8,277 bases of DNA from an uncultured Bacteroidales bacterium (GCA_934675095.1 CAKUPC010000059.1:1-8277), one strand, 5' to 3'; shown: positions 1-6,804, numbered from the stretch's first letter. Notes: generated by a model not told the origin, from the sequence alone. Program-made: numbers and translations.

Positions 1-233
1 GCACAAGCCTCATAGGCAAGGCAGCGCAGCTCAAGGGCAAGCTGCTCATCTGTCAGGGTGCGATAGACGACACTGTCGTGTGGGAGCACAGCCTCAGCTT
101 CATCCAGAAGTGCATCGACCTCGAAATCCCGGTGGATTACTTCCCCTACCCTACGGCCAGGCACAATGTCTTCGGCCGCAACCGCATCCATCTGATGGAC
201 AAGGTGACGGATTATTTCAAAGATTATTTGTAA
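1..233 (+). CDS. S9 family (DPP-IV-like) serine peptidase, C-terminal end (partial)
   Basis: Only the last 76 codons are present, read from base 3 to the TAA at 231-233; the start lies upstream of the window. The fragment matches the end of the alpha/beta-hydrolase domain of prolyl oligopeptidase-family (S9) dipeptidyl peptidases. LLICQGAIDDTVVWEHS carries the charge-relay Asp (visible residue 22) and YPTARHNVFG the catalytic His (residue 54). The 32-residue Asp-to-His spacing equals that recalled for mammalian DPP-IV. The end, a helix with HLMDKVTDYFKDYL, is also typical. The nucleophilic Ser would be upstream. Family members are exported and release N-terminal dipeptides from peptides. The exact subtype (DPP-IV or another S9 peptidase) cannot be decided from this fragment. 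The gene converges on argS and shares its terminator. Confidence 0.85.
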   Translation, partial: TSLIGKAAQLKGKLLICQGAIDDTVVWEHSLSFIQKCIDLEIPVDYFPYPTARHNVFGRNRIHLMDKVTDYFKDYL

Positions 234-263
234 AAAAAAGAGGCGCGTCGCGCCTCTTTTTTT
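231..263. terminator. bidirectional intrinsic terminator between convergent genes
   Basis: A perfect 7-bp GC-rich stem (GAGGCGC at 240-246, GCGCCTC at 250-256) with a 3-nt loop is flanked by an A tract (232-239) and a T tract (257-263). The two tracts can extend the stem. On either strand the hairpin is followed by a run of U, so it can end the plus-strand peptidase transcript and the minus-strand argS transcript. Both stop codons sit in it: the peptidase TAA at 231-233, and the argS TAA as its complement at 262-264. Confidence 0.9.
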
Positions 264-2052
264 ACATCCTTTCCGGTAACTTGATGCCCAGAATATCCAT
301 AGCCTTTGTGAGGACACGCGCAATCAGTTCAATAAGCTGGAGGCGGAAGGCAAGGACTGCCTTGTTCTCCTCACGCAGAATCGGAGTGTCGTGATAGTAC
401 TGGTTGAACTCCTTGGCGAGTTCGTAGGCGTAGTTCGCGACGATTGCCGGTGAATGTGCATCGCCTGCCTCCGCAATCTTGTTCGGGAAGTTGTTGAGTA
501 TCTTCACGATGCGAACCTCCTTGGGGTTCAGTTCAACATTCTCGGGAGCGGTCGTCCAGTCGATGCCCTGAGCCTTGGCCTTGCGCAGGATGGACTTGAT
601 TCTCGCATGGGTATATTGAATGAACGGACCCGTGTTTCCGTTGAAGTCGATGCTTTCCTTCGGGTCGAAGAGCATGGTCTTGCGCGGATCCACCTTGATT
701 ATGAAGTACTTGAGAGCGCCGAGAGAAAGCATTCGGAAGAGCTCGTCCTGCTCCTGAGGCGTCATGTCGTCGAGCTTGCCGAGTTCGAGCGATGTTTCCT
801 TGGCGGTGTTGTACATCTTCTCCAGAAGGTCATCAGCATCCACGACCGTTCCTTCGCGGGACTTCATCTTGCCCTCCGGAAGCTCCACCATACCGTATGA
901 AAGATGATAGATACTGTCGGACCAGTCGAAGCCGAGTTTCTTGAGTATGAGCTTGAGAACCTGGAAATGGTAGTTCTGCTCGTTGCCGACGACATAAATC
1001 AGTTCGTCGAGGCTGTACTCCTCAAAGCGTCGTTCAGCCGTGCCGAGGTCCTGGGTCATATAGACGGAAGTCCCGTCGCTGCGGAGAAGAAGCTTCTGGT
1101 CAAGCCCGTCGGCCGTGAGGTCGCACCATACGGAACCGTCCTCATGCCTCTCGAACACGCCCATATCCAGTCCCTTCTGCACCAGAGCCTTGCCGAGAAG
1201 ATAGGTCTGAGACTCGTAATATATTCTGTCAAAGGATATTCCCAAATCCGAATAGGTCTTGTCGAAGCCCTGATAGACCCAAGAGTTCATCTTCTCCCAC
1301 AGGGCACGCACCTCAGGATCGCCCTGCTCCCATTTGAGCAGCATCTCCTGCGCCTCCTTCAGGCTCGGAGCGTTCTTCTCGGCCTCTTCCTTTGACATTC
1401 CTCCGGCGACAAGTTCCTCGACCTCCTTCTTGTAGATGTCATTGAAGGCCACATAGCAGTCGCCGACGAGGTGGTCACCCTTCTTTCCGGAAGTCTCCGG
1501 TGTCTCGCCGTTCGCGGTCTTGAGCCATGCGAGCATGGACTTGCAGATGTGGATTCCGCGGTCGTTCACAAGATTGACTTTCAGCACCTTGTGGCCGTTG
1601 GCCTCCAGAAGGCGTGAAACTGACCAGCCGAGGAGGTTGTTGCGGACATGACCGAGGTGAAGCGGCTTGTTGGTGTTCGGCGAGGAAAACTCGACCATGA
1701 TAGTCTTTCCTGTCGCCGGGAGTTGACCGAAATCCTCAGTCTTGAACGCCTCTGCGAACACCTCGTTCCAATAGACATTTGAAAGGGAGACGTTCAGGAA
1801 GCCCTTCACGGTGTTGTAGCCGCCTACTTCGGGAACATTTTCAACCATCCACTGCCCTATCGCATTGCCGGTCGCCTCAGGGGCGAGACGCGACATCTTC
1901 AGAAGCGGAAACACGACCAGCGTGTAGTCACCCTCAAACTCTTTCCTTGTAATCTGTACCTGAAGGAGCGAAGCCTCGACTTCCGCTCCCCACAACTGCT
2001 TCACAGCCTCGGCTGCACTGCCGACGAGAAGCTTTTCCGGTGTCAATATCAT
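262..2052 (-). CDS. argS: arginyl-tRNA synthetase
   Basis: Cytoplasmic class I aminoacyl-tRNA synthetase that charges tRNA-Arg with arginine using ATP. At 596 residues it is close to the usual bacterial length of about 550-600. Domain order is an N-terminal additional domain (about 1-95) that recognises the tRNA elbow, then a Rossmann catalytic domain with the HIGH signature as HLGH (132-135) after SSPNTNKP. Next comes the KMSKS-equivalent loop as GKMKSREGT (394-402), and a C-terminal helical anticodon-binding (DALR-type) domain from about 475, opening with GPFIQYTHARIKSIL and ending LGIKLPERM. The non-canonical KMSKS is normal for many ArgRS enzymes and is not a defect. The ATG at 2050-2052 fits the family N-terminus. 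A promoter-like motif lies just upstream. It is the last gene of the minus-strand group and ends in the shared terminator. Confidence 0.97.
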   Translation of the reverse strand: MILTPEKLLVGSAAEAVKQLWGAEVEASLLQVQITRKEFEGDYTLVVFPLLKMSRLAPEATGNAIGQWMVENVPEVGGYNTVKGFLNVSLSNVYWNEVFAEAFKTEDFGQLPATGKTIMVEFSSPNTNKPLHLGHVRNNLLGWSVSRLLEANGHKVLKVNLVNDRGIHICKSMLAWLKTANGETPETSGKKGDHLVGDCYVAFNDIYKKEVEELVAGGMSKEEAEKNAPSLKEAQEMLLKWEQGDPEVRALWEKMNSWVYQGFDKTYSDLGISFDRIYYESQTYLLGKALVQKGLDMGVFERHEDGSVWCDLTADGLDQKLLLRSDGTSVYMTQDLGTAERRFEEYSLDELIYVVGNEQNYHFQVLKLILKKLGFDWSDSIYHLSYGMVELPEGKMKSREGTVVDADDLLEKMYNTAKETSLELGKLDDMTPQEQDELFRMLSLGALKYFIIKVDPRKTMLFDPKESIDFNGNTGPFIQYTHARIKSILRKAKAQGIDWTTAPENVELNPKEVRIVKILNNFPNKIAEAGDAHSPAIVANYAYELAKEFNQYYHDTPILREENKAVLAFRLQLIELIARVLTKAMDILGIKLPERM

Positions 2053-2095
2053 TGTTATCTACTTTTTTCGTGAAACAAAACAAACTCACCTCATC

Positions 2096-2127
2096 TGAAG
2101 GTACGGCACGCCGGCCGCCCAGTCAAA
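2096..2127 (-). promoter_or_regulatory. Bacteroidetes-type promoter for argS
   Basis: On the minus strand TTTG (complement of 2124-2127) is followed after 20 nt by TACCTTCA (complement of 2096-2103). This fits the Bacteroidetes housekeeping pattern TTTG-N19-21-TAnnTTTG, with two mismatches in the last three positions. Transcription would begin near 2089, giving a leader of about 37 nt. The 20-nt spacer is very GC-rich (GGGCGGCCGGCG) and partly self-complementary. The motif lets argS be transcribed apart from rpoD. It is a pattern match only. Confidence 0.5.
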
Positions 2128-2152
2128 CGAAGTGAGAAAATTCTTTGGAAAC

Positions 2153-3013
2153 CTATCCAAGATAGCCTTTCAGAAGTTTGCTGCGGGAATTGTTCTTGAG
2201 CTTGCGGATGGCCTTCTCCTTAATCTGGCGCACACGTTCACGCGTGAGGCCGAAGCGCTCGCCGATTTCCTCAAGGGTCATCTCCTGGCAGCCGATGCCG
2301 AAGAAAGACTTGATGATTTCGCGCTCGCGCGGCGCAAGCGTCGAGAGGGCTCGCTCGATTTCCTTGTTGAGCGACTCGTTCACAAGCCCGCGGTCCGCGT
2401 TCGGCGAGTCGGGGTTGATGAGCACGTCAAGAAGACTGTTGTCCTCTCCCTCAACGAACGGGGCATCGACGGAGACATGACGGCCGGAAACACGCATGGT
2501 GTCGGCAATCTTGTCCTTAGGCACGTCTATCATCTCGGCAAGCTCCTCGTTTGACGGCTGACGTTCGTTCTCCTGCTCGAACTTCTGGAGAGCCTTGTTA
2601 ATCTTGTTCAGCGAACCCACCTGATTGAGCGGAAGGCGCACGATTCTCGACTGCTCGGCAAGAGCCTGAAGAATCGACTGACGAATCCACCACACGGCGT
2701 ATGAAATGAACTTGAAGCCCCTCGTCTCGTCGAATTTCTCGGCGGCCTTGATAAGTCCGAGGTTGCCCTCGTTGATAAGGTCCGGGAGGCTCAGTCCCTG
2801 ATTCTGATACTGCTTCGCCACTGAAACGACAAACCTGAGGTTCGCGCGTGTTAGTTTTTCAAGGGCAGCCTGGTCGCCTTTTCTGATGCGCTGGGCAAGC
2901 TCCACCTCCTCCTCAACTGTAATCAAATCTTCCTTACCGATTTCCTGGAGGTACTTGTCGAGCGAGGCCGACTCACGGTTAGTAATTGATTTTGTAATCT
3001 TTAGCTGTCTCAT
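2153..3013 (-). CDS. rpoD: primary (housekeeping) sigma-70 factor RpoD/SigA
   Basis: RNA polymerase subunit that directs promoter recognition. Residues 17-54 form region 1.2 ([20 protein letters not shown]). Region 2 (about 51-130) holds the core-binding and -10/-7 melting segment with [18 protein letters not shown] and the aromatic-rich [16 protein letters not shown]. Region 3 spans about 131-210. Region 4 (about 220-286) has the helix-turn-helix [24 protein letters not shown]. At 286 residues it lacks the long region 1.1 and the non-conserved insert of enterobacterial RpoD; this short form is usual for Bacteroidetes. The N-terminus [15 protein letters not shown] is also characteristic of the phylum. 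The start ATG is 9 bp downstream of the htrA stop, with no evident Shine-Dalgarno, so co-transcription with htrA is likely. Confidence 0.97.
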   Translation of the reverse strand: MRQLKITKSITNRESASLDKYLQEIGKEDLITVEEEVELAQRIRKGDQAALEKLTRANLRFVVSVAKQYQNQGLSLPDLINEGNLGLIKAAEKFDETRGFKFISYAVWWIRQSILQALAEQSRIVRLPLNQVGSLNKINKALQKFEQENERQPSNEELAEMIDVPKDKIADTMRVSGRHVSVDAPFVEGEDNSLLDVLINPDSPNADRGLVNESLNKEIERALSTLAPREREIIKSFFGIGCQEMTLEEIGERFGLTRERVRQIKEKAIRKLKNNSRSKLLKGYLG

Positions 3014-3022
3014 CTGTAACGA

Positions 3023-4150
3023 TTATTTAAACTCCACTTCGAAAGTCAGCTCCGTTCCGTCACGGACGACCTTGACACTTGTCTTCTCGCCCGGATGGAA
3101 GCTGTTCACCGCTTCCTGAACCGACGCCGAGCCGGAAATCTTCACGTTTCCTATCTCCACAAGAACATCGCCCGGTCTGAGACCTGCGACATCGGCCGCG
3201 CTGTCTTTCACTATATCCGTTATATATACGCCGTTTACCGACGAAAGTTTCAAATTTCTTGCAATTTCTTCATTCACAGGAGCCATCGAGATTCCGAGCA
3301 TCGCGCGGTGAACCGTGCCGTAACTCATAAGGTCGTCGGTGATACGCTTGACGATGTTGGACGGAACCGCAAAGGAATAACCGGCGTAAGAGCCTGTCTG
3401 AGAAATGATTGCTGTATTTACTCCGACGAGCTGTCCTTCCTTGTTCACAAGCGCTCCGCCGCTGTTGCCAGGGTTCACGGCCGCGTCAGTCTGGATGAAT
3501 GACTCAATCTTGAACTCTCCGGAGTAGTTCGGCATCGTGCGTCCCTTGGCGCTGACGATTCCGGCGGTGATGGTCGAGCGGAGGTCATACGGGCTTCCGA
3601 TTGCAATCACCCATTCGCCGAGACGAAGTTTGTCAGAATCCGCAAGCGGCACGACAGGAAGGCCGTGTTCCTCAATCTTGATGAGGGCGACATCCGTCGC
3701 GGGGTCGGTGCCGACGAGGGTCGCCGGGTAGGTGTGGTTATTGTTCAGGGTGACTTCAATCGACTTGGCCCCGGCAATCACGTGGTTGTTCGTCACGATG
3801 TAGCCGTCCTCGCGGATGATGACTCCGGAACCGCTGCCCTGAACCTCACGGGAGTGAGGTATGCCCTCATATCCGAAGAAAAAGCGGAAGAGCGGTCCGG
3901 CATTGCTCACGACCTGCTGGGTGGCCGTCACACGCACATAGACGACCGCATCGACGCAGGTCTCGGCCGCGAAGGTGAAGTCCGGCCAGTTGTCATTTGA
4001 CAAATCGACAGTCCTGAACTTGACATCCGATTCGGCCACAGTCGGCTGCAGAGCCGGTTCAGACGAATTTCCGCTGCACTTGACGACGATAAAGGCCGCG
4101 GCAGCCCCGCACAGGGCAGACAACACGGCATACAATATTCCTCTTTTCAT
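3023..4150 (-). CDS. membrane-anchored HtrA/Deg serine protease with one PDZ domain
   Basis: Trypsin-fold envelope quality-control protease (S1C family). Residues 5-24 form a hydrophobic N-terminal segment (ILYAVLSALCGAAAAFIVV) after a Lys-Arg start, best read as a signal anchor or signal peptide. The protease domain (about 60-275) has the complete triad: His123 in TNNHV, Asp153 in TDPATDVAL, Ser230 in GNSGG. One PDZ domain follows (about 285-370, MLGISMAPVN and GLRPGDVLVEIG). Many DegP/DegQ proteins are near 450-500 residues with two PDZ domains; this 375-residue layout is DegS-like or that of short Deg proteases. It is probably anchored with the protease in the periplasm. rpoD begins 9 bp after its stop. 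The assignment as an HtrA-family protease is firm; a degP, degQ or degS name is not justified. Confidence 0.93.
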   Translation of the reverse strand: MKRGILYAVLSALCGAAAAFIVVKCSGNSSEPALQPTVAESDVKFRTVDLSNDNWPDFTFAAETCVDAVVYVRVTATQQVVSNAGPLFRFFFGYEGIPHSREVQGSGSGVIIREDGYIVTNNHVIAGAKSIEVTLNNNHTYPATLVGTDPATDVALIKIEEHGLPVVPLADSDKLRLGEWVIAIGSPYDLRSTITAGIVSAKGRTMPNYSGEFKIESFIQTDAAVNPGNSGGALVNKEGQLVGVNTAIISQTGSYAGYSFAVPSNIVKRITDDLMSYGTVHRAMLGISMAPVNEEIARNLKLSSVNGVYITDIVKDSAADVAGLRPGDVLVEIGNVKISGSASVQEAVNSFHPGEKTSVKVVRDGTELTFEVEFK

Positions 4151-4401
4151 AAACCTATATTTTATTTTTTCTTTTTCAGCAAAACGCGGCGTCCATATTC
4201 CATTTTCAGAACGCGCGGAATCTTTCTACAAGAATCGTACAAAGCAACGGGTATTTCGACGAAAATATTTGATTTTATCGGAAGAAAACGATGTTTATGA
4301 AGTTTTTTGGTTATATTTGTGAGTTATATGTGCCCGCGCCTGCGTTTCCCCGGCATGACGACGGCATATACGGTAAAACTGATAATTAAATTTTTTACGA
4401 C
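4151..4401. promoter_or_regulatory. divergent intergenic region htrA / dnaN
   Basis: This 251-bp AT-rich spacer between the two divergent starts must carry promoters for both directions. For dnaN a clear -7 box is visible. For htrA no convincing TTTG / TAnnTTTG pair was found. The best minus-strand -7-like box is TATTTTCG (complement of 4260-4267), about 110 nt from the htrA start and without a good upstream partner. Apart from the short upstream ORF listed separately, no RNA gene or repeat was recognised. Confidence 0.6.
4312..4319 (+). promoter_or_regulatory. -7 box of probable dnaN promoter
   Basis: TATATTTG is an exact match to the Bacteroidetes -7 consensus TAnnTTTG. Transcription would start near 4326 and give a leader of roughly 75 nt. 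No TTTG is seen 19-21 nt upstream (the region has only T-rich GTTTATG), so the -33 half is weak. Confidence 0.5.
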
Positions 4402-4405
4402 ATGA
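4355..4405 (+). CDS. 16-codon upstream ORF overlapping the dnaN start (tentative)
   Basis: ATG at 4355-4357 opens a 16-codon frame (MTTAYTVKLIIKFFTT). Its TGA at 4403-4405 overlaps the dnaN start as ATGA. It lies inside the leader predicted from the -7 box at 4312-4319. An ATGA overlap is the usual geometry for translational coupling, so it could modulate clamp synthesis. Nothing else shows that it is translated: there is no clear ribosome binding site and it resembles no known peptide. A chance frame is quite possible. Confidence 0.25.
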   Translation: MTTAYTVKLIIKFFTT

Positions 4406-5523
4406 ATTTCATCATATCAAGCTCTGACCTTCAGAAGGCAGTCATGGCCGTTTCAAAGGCGATTCCGGCGAAATCGGCGCTCCCGATTCTCGAAGATTTC
4501 CTTTTCGAACTGAACCAGACAGGTCTGCGAATCACTGCATCCGACTCTGAACTCACACTGAGAACGGAAGTTGAGCCGTCGAGCATCGTGGAGACCGGAC
4601 GCATGACAGTGCCGGCAAAACACATCATGGACCTTCTCAAGGAACTTCCGGATCAGCCTCTGACACTCCGGACAGTCAGCGACAGCGCATTCGAGTGCAG
4701 CTGGTCAAGCGGTGCCTCCACGCTCCCCTACAGGCCTGCCGACGACTATCCGCAGATTACGGGCACGGACGAGACCGCAGTTAAGCTGACATTCCCTGCC
4801 GCTGCGCTCGTGGAGGGCATCACAAGCACAATCTACGCCACCGCGGACGACGAAATCCGTCCTGCGATGAACGGAATATTCTTCGACATCGACACTGAAT
4901 CCACGACGCTTGTCGCCTCCGACGCGCATAAGCTCATCTGCTACACGGCGAAGGGCGTGCAGGCCTCCGAGAAGGCATCGTTCATCCTCCACAAGAAGCC
5001 GGCTGCAATTCTCAAGACTACAATCGGCAAGGATGTCGAAGATGTCGAAATTTCGTTTGACGCGAAGAACGCCGAGTTCAAGTTCGGGCAGACGATTGTC
5101 ATCTGCCGCCTCATCGTGGGGAAATATCCGAAATACCGCGAGGTCATCCCGCAGAACAATTCCAATGTCCTCAAGATTGACAGGGTTCAGTTCCTCAACA
5201 CCATCAGGCGCGTGTCCGTGTGCGCGAACAGGGCTTCGAATCATGTGAAGTTCGACATGACGGAAGGTGCGATTGAGGTGTCGGCGCAGGATCTCGGATT
5301 CTCGATTGCGGCGCACGAGAAGATTGCGTGCAGCTACGAGGGAGCGCCTCTCACAATCGGGTTCAAGTCCCCGTTCATGATTGAGATTCTCTCGAATTTC
5401 AGCTGCGGCGAGATTGAGATGAAGTTTCTCGACGACAAGCGTGCGGCGCTTATCCAGCCGGGCGAGAATGAGCCTGAGCGTGAAAAGTTATGCGGCATAA
5501 TCATGCCAATAATGATATCGTAA
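4402..5523 (+). CDS. dnaN: DNA polymerase III beta subunit (sliding clamp)
   Basis: Ring-forming processivity factor that tethers DNA polymerase and many repair proteins to DNA. Its 373 residues match the family length and make three clamp folds (about 1-120, 125-247, 250-373). Signatures visible in order are AIPAKSALPILEDFLFEL (20-37), SDSELTL (47-53), RPAMNGIFFD (153-162), SDAHKL (173-178), GKYPKYREVIP (240-250) and a C-terminal MPIMIS in place of the usual MPMRL-type end. That tail normally lines the hydrophobic pocket that binds clamp-binding motifs. The ATG at 4402 gives the standard clamp N-terminus (MNFIISSSDLQKAV). It stands apart from dnaA here and is followed by a 3'-5' exonuclease gene. 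Its TAA overlaps the outer arm of the structured repeat. Confidence 0.97.
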   Translation: MNFIISSSDLQKAVMAVSKAIPAKSALPILEDFLFELNQTGLRITASDSELTLRTEVEPSSIVETGRMTVPAKHIMDLLKELPDQPLTLRTVSDSAFECSWSSGASTLPYRPADDYPQITGTDETAVKLTFPAAALVEGITSTIYATADDEIRPAMNGIFFDIDTESTTLVASDAHKLICYTAKGVQASEKASFILHKKPAAILKTTIGKDVEDVEISFDAKNAEFKFGQTIVICRLIVGKYPKYREVIPQNNSNVLKIDRVQFLNTIRRVSVCANRASNHVKFDMTEGAIEVSAQDLGFSIAAHEKIACSYEGAPLTIGFKSPFMIEILSNFSCGEIEMKFLDDKRAALIQPGENEPEREKLCGIIMPIMIS

Positions 5524-5638
5524 TTCCATAAAACGGCCATCTGCTTCGTTGGACTTCGATAAATCAAATCCTCACAACCATAAGGTTGCTCCGGTTTGAT
5601 TTTCTCGTCCGCCTTGCATCTGACCATTTTATGAAATT
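5522..5638. repeat. structured intergenic repeat, copy 1
   Basis: Multi-stem palindromic element filling most of the 137-bp gap after dnaN. The outer stem pairs 5522-5539 with 5621-5638 (15 Watson-Crick pairs and three C/A mismatches in 18 positions). A middle stem pairs AAATCAAA (5561-5568) with TTTGATTT (5595-5602), and GGAC (5551-5554) can pair with GTCC (5607-5610). The apical hairpin is CAACC-ATAA-GGTTG (5575-5588). Blocks 5539-5551, 5569-5594 and 5610-5621 are identical to copy 2, while the stem sequences differ but remain complementary. Its function is unknown; a dispersed REP- or MITE-like element or a structured 3' untranslated region/terminator are the main options. No other gene is seen in this gap. 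Confidence 0.85.
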
Positions 5639-5660
5639 CCGTGACTAAGCACTTATATAT

Positions 5661-6584
5661 ATGAAATTAAATTTGGAGAAGCCGGTGGTTTTCTTTGATA
5701 TTGAGAGCACCGGACTGAATATACCTTCGGACTCGATAATCGAGCTCTGTTTCGTCAAGGTTTTCCCGGACGGGGAAAGGAGAGTCAAGACTTGGAGGGT
5801 CTGCCCATGGGACTACGTGAACAACTGCCAGAGGCCGATTGACCCGAGCGCGATGGCGGTGCACGGGATCACCGACGAGGAACTGAAGGACGAGCCTAAG
5901 TTCTGGGAAATCGTGGATGAGGTCGTCGAGTGGATGAAGGATTCGGAACTCGGAGGATACAACTCGCAGAAGTTCGACCTCCCGATGCTTGCCGAGGAAA
6001 TCGAGCGGACGAGGACCTTCAGACACAAGACTCTCGACATAGACCTGCACGCGAAGAAGATGATTGACGCGCAGCTGATTTATTTCGCCTACGAGCCGCG
6101 CAATCTCAAGGCCGCCCACCGCTTCTACTGCGGCTGCGACTTCGAGAACGCGCACGCGGCGGAGGCCGACGTTCTCGCGACGGTCGAGGTCGTGGAGGCT
6201 CAGCTTGACAAATATTCGACGGTAGATCCGGACAAGGGCTATCCGGTGCTGAAGAACGACCTGAACGCGCTGTCAGGATTCGTGAAGACAAGGTACGTCG
6301 ATTTTGCAGGCCGCTTGATTCTCAGCGACAAGGGAGAACCGGAGGTGAATTTCGGGAAATATAAGGGGAAGTCAGCGAAATGGGTCTATGAGAACGACCC
6401 GTCCTATTTCAGCTGGATTGACAGGGGTGACTTCATGCTCGACACGAAACATCAGTTCGCGAAGCTGAAGGAGCAGTTTGAGGCGGAGAAGCGCGAGGCC
6501 ATGCGCAAGCCGCTGAGCGAGAGTGAGACTGCGGATGCGGCCGCGGCGCTGAAGGCAAGGTTCGACAGCGGAAGGTTATTCTGA
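5661..6584 (+). CDS. DEDDh 3'-5' exonuclease (DnaQ/ExoX-like)
   Basis: DnaQ-superfamily 3'-5' exonuclease, expected to remove nucleotides from DNA 3' ends in proofreading or repair using two metal ions. Exo I is FFDIESTGL with Asp13 and Glu15. Exo II is GGYNSQKFDLPML with Asp106. Exo III is HAAEADVLAT with His165 and Asp170, the H-x4-D spacing of the DEDDh subgroup. All catalytic residues are present. A second small domain (about 228-270) has VNFGKYKGKSAKWV...DPSYFSWI, like the C-terminal domain of exonuclease X. The tail is helical and charged. At 307 residues it is longer than a simple epsilon subunit and has no polymerase domain. The start at 5661 leaves the correct short lead before Exo I. 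A location after dnaN suggests replication or repair. Whether it is the replicative proofreader or an ExoX-type repair enzyme is unresolved. Confidence 0.9.
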   Translation: MKLNLEKPVVFFDIESTGLNIPSDSIIELCFVKVFPDGERRVKTWRVCPWDYVNNCQRPIDPSAMAVHGITDEELKDEPKFWEIVDEVVEWMKDSELGGYNSQKFDLPMLAEEIERTRTFRHKTLDIDLHAKKMIDAQLIYFAYEPRNLKAAHRFYCGCDFENAHAAEADVLATVEVVEAQLDKYSTVDPDKGYPVLKNDLNALSGFVKTRYVDFAGRLILSDKGEPEVNFGKYKGKSAKWVYENDPSYFSWIDRGDFMLDTKHQFAKLKEQFEAEKREAMRKPLSESETADAAAALKARFDSGRLF

Positions 6585-6585
6585 C

Positions 6586-6703
6586 GGGGCGAATAAAAAG
6601 CGATCTGCTTCGTTGCATTGTAAATTCAAGTCCTCACAACCATAAGGTTGCTCCGGGTTGAATTTCCAAGTGCGCCTTGCATCTCATCTTTTTATTCATC
6701 CCC
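6586..6703. repeat. structured intergenic repeat, copy 2
   Basis: Second copy of the element found after dnaN, in the same orientation, starting 2 nt after the exonuclease TGA. The outer stem pairs GAATAAAAAG (6591-6600) perfectly with CTTTTTATTC (6688-6697), extended by GGGG (6586-6589) with CCCC (6700-6703). The middle stem AAATTCAA (6622-6629) pairs with TTGAATTT (6658-6665) and continues with TTG/CAA and GCA/TGC. The apical hairpin CAACC-ATAA-GGTTG (6637-6650) is identical to copy 1. Identical blocks are 6603-6615, 6631-6656 and 6673-6684. The right arm contains five T residues, so the element might end transcription. Confidence 0.85.
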
Positions 6704-6735
6704 TCTGTCCTTGCTTTTTGAGATTGGTTATTGAT

Positions 6736-6776
6736 TTACTGATACAAATTACTGATACAAAATTGGTGATATAAAA
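6736..6776 (+). repeat. three tandem 13-14 bp repeats upstream of the FAH-like gene
   Basis: Units are TTACTGATACAAA (6736-6748), TTACTGATACAAAA (6749-6762) and the diverged TTGGTGATATAAAA (6763-6776). They sit head to tail 28 bp before the start codon, in an AT-rich stretch. The third unit runs into TAAAATTTG, which resembles the -7 box TAnnTTTG with one extra base. The repeats may be an operator for a DNA-binding protein or part of a promoter. Apart from repeat copy 2, nothing else was recognised in the gap 6585-6804. Confidence 0.6.
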
Positions 6777-6804
6777 TTTGGGAGAATTTGAAAAAACTTG
6801 AAAT

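Noticed and set aside
80..394. Plus-strand frame of 104 codons across the peptidase end and the terminator
   Set aside because: It is out of frame with the S9 peptidase, which is clearly coding through 233, and it translates through the terminator hairpin.
853..867. Apparent loss of the KMSKS motif in ArgRS (MKSREG instead)
   Set aside because: Many functional bacterial ArgRS enzymes lack canonical KMSKS, so this is not evidence of inactivation.
454..1395. Long plus-strand frames opposite argS (148 and 163 codons)
   Set aside because: They are antisense to a full-length argS with all motifs intact, resemble no family, and arise from its codon bias.
4070..4120. Possible lipoprotein cysteine in the HtrA N-terminus (Cys14 or Cys25)
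   Set aside because: The residue before each Cys is Leu or Lys, which does not fit a lipobox; a signal anchor or ordinary signal peptide is better.
4144..4179. Minus-strand TTTG about 22 nt before TAGGTTTA, promoter-like, at the htrA start
   Set aside because: The -7 box abuts the ATG, so transcription would begin inside the coding region.
4705..5316. 203-codon minus-strand frame opposite dnaN
   Set aside because: It lies wholly within a conserved clamp gene, is rich in Arg, Val and His, and has no recognisable domain; it is a shadow frame.
5668..5675. TAAATTTG, an exact -7 consensus
   Set aside because: It lies inside the exonuclease coding region after the start codon. Transcription from it would lose the Exo I motif, and no alternative start fits.
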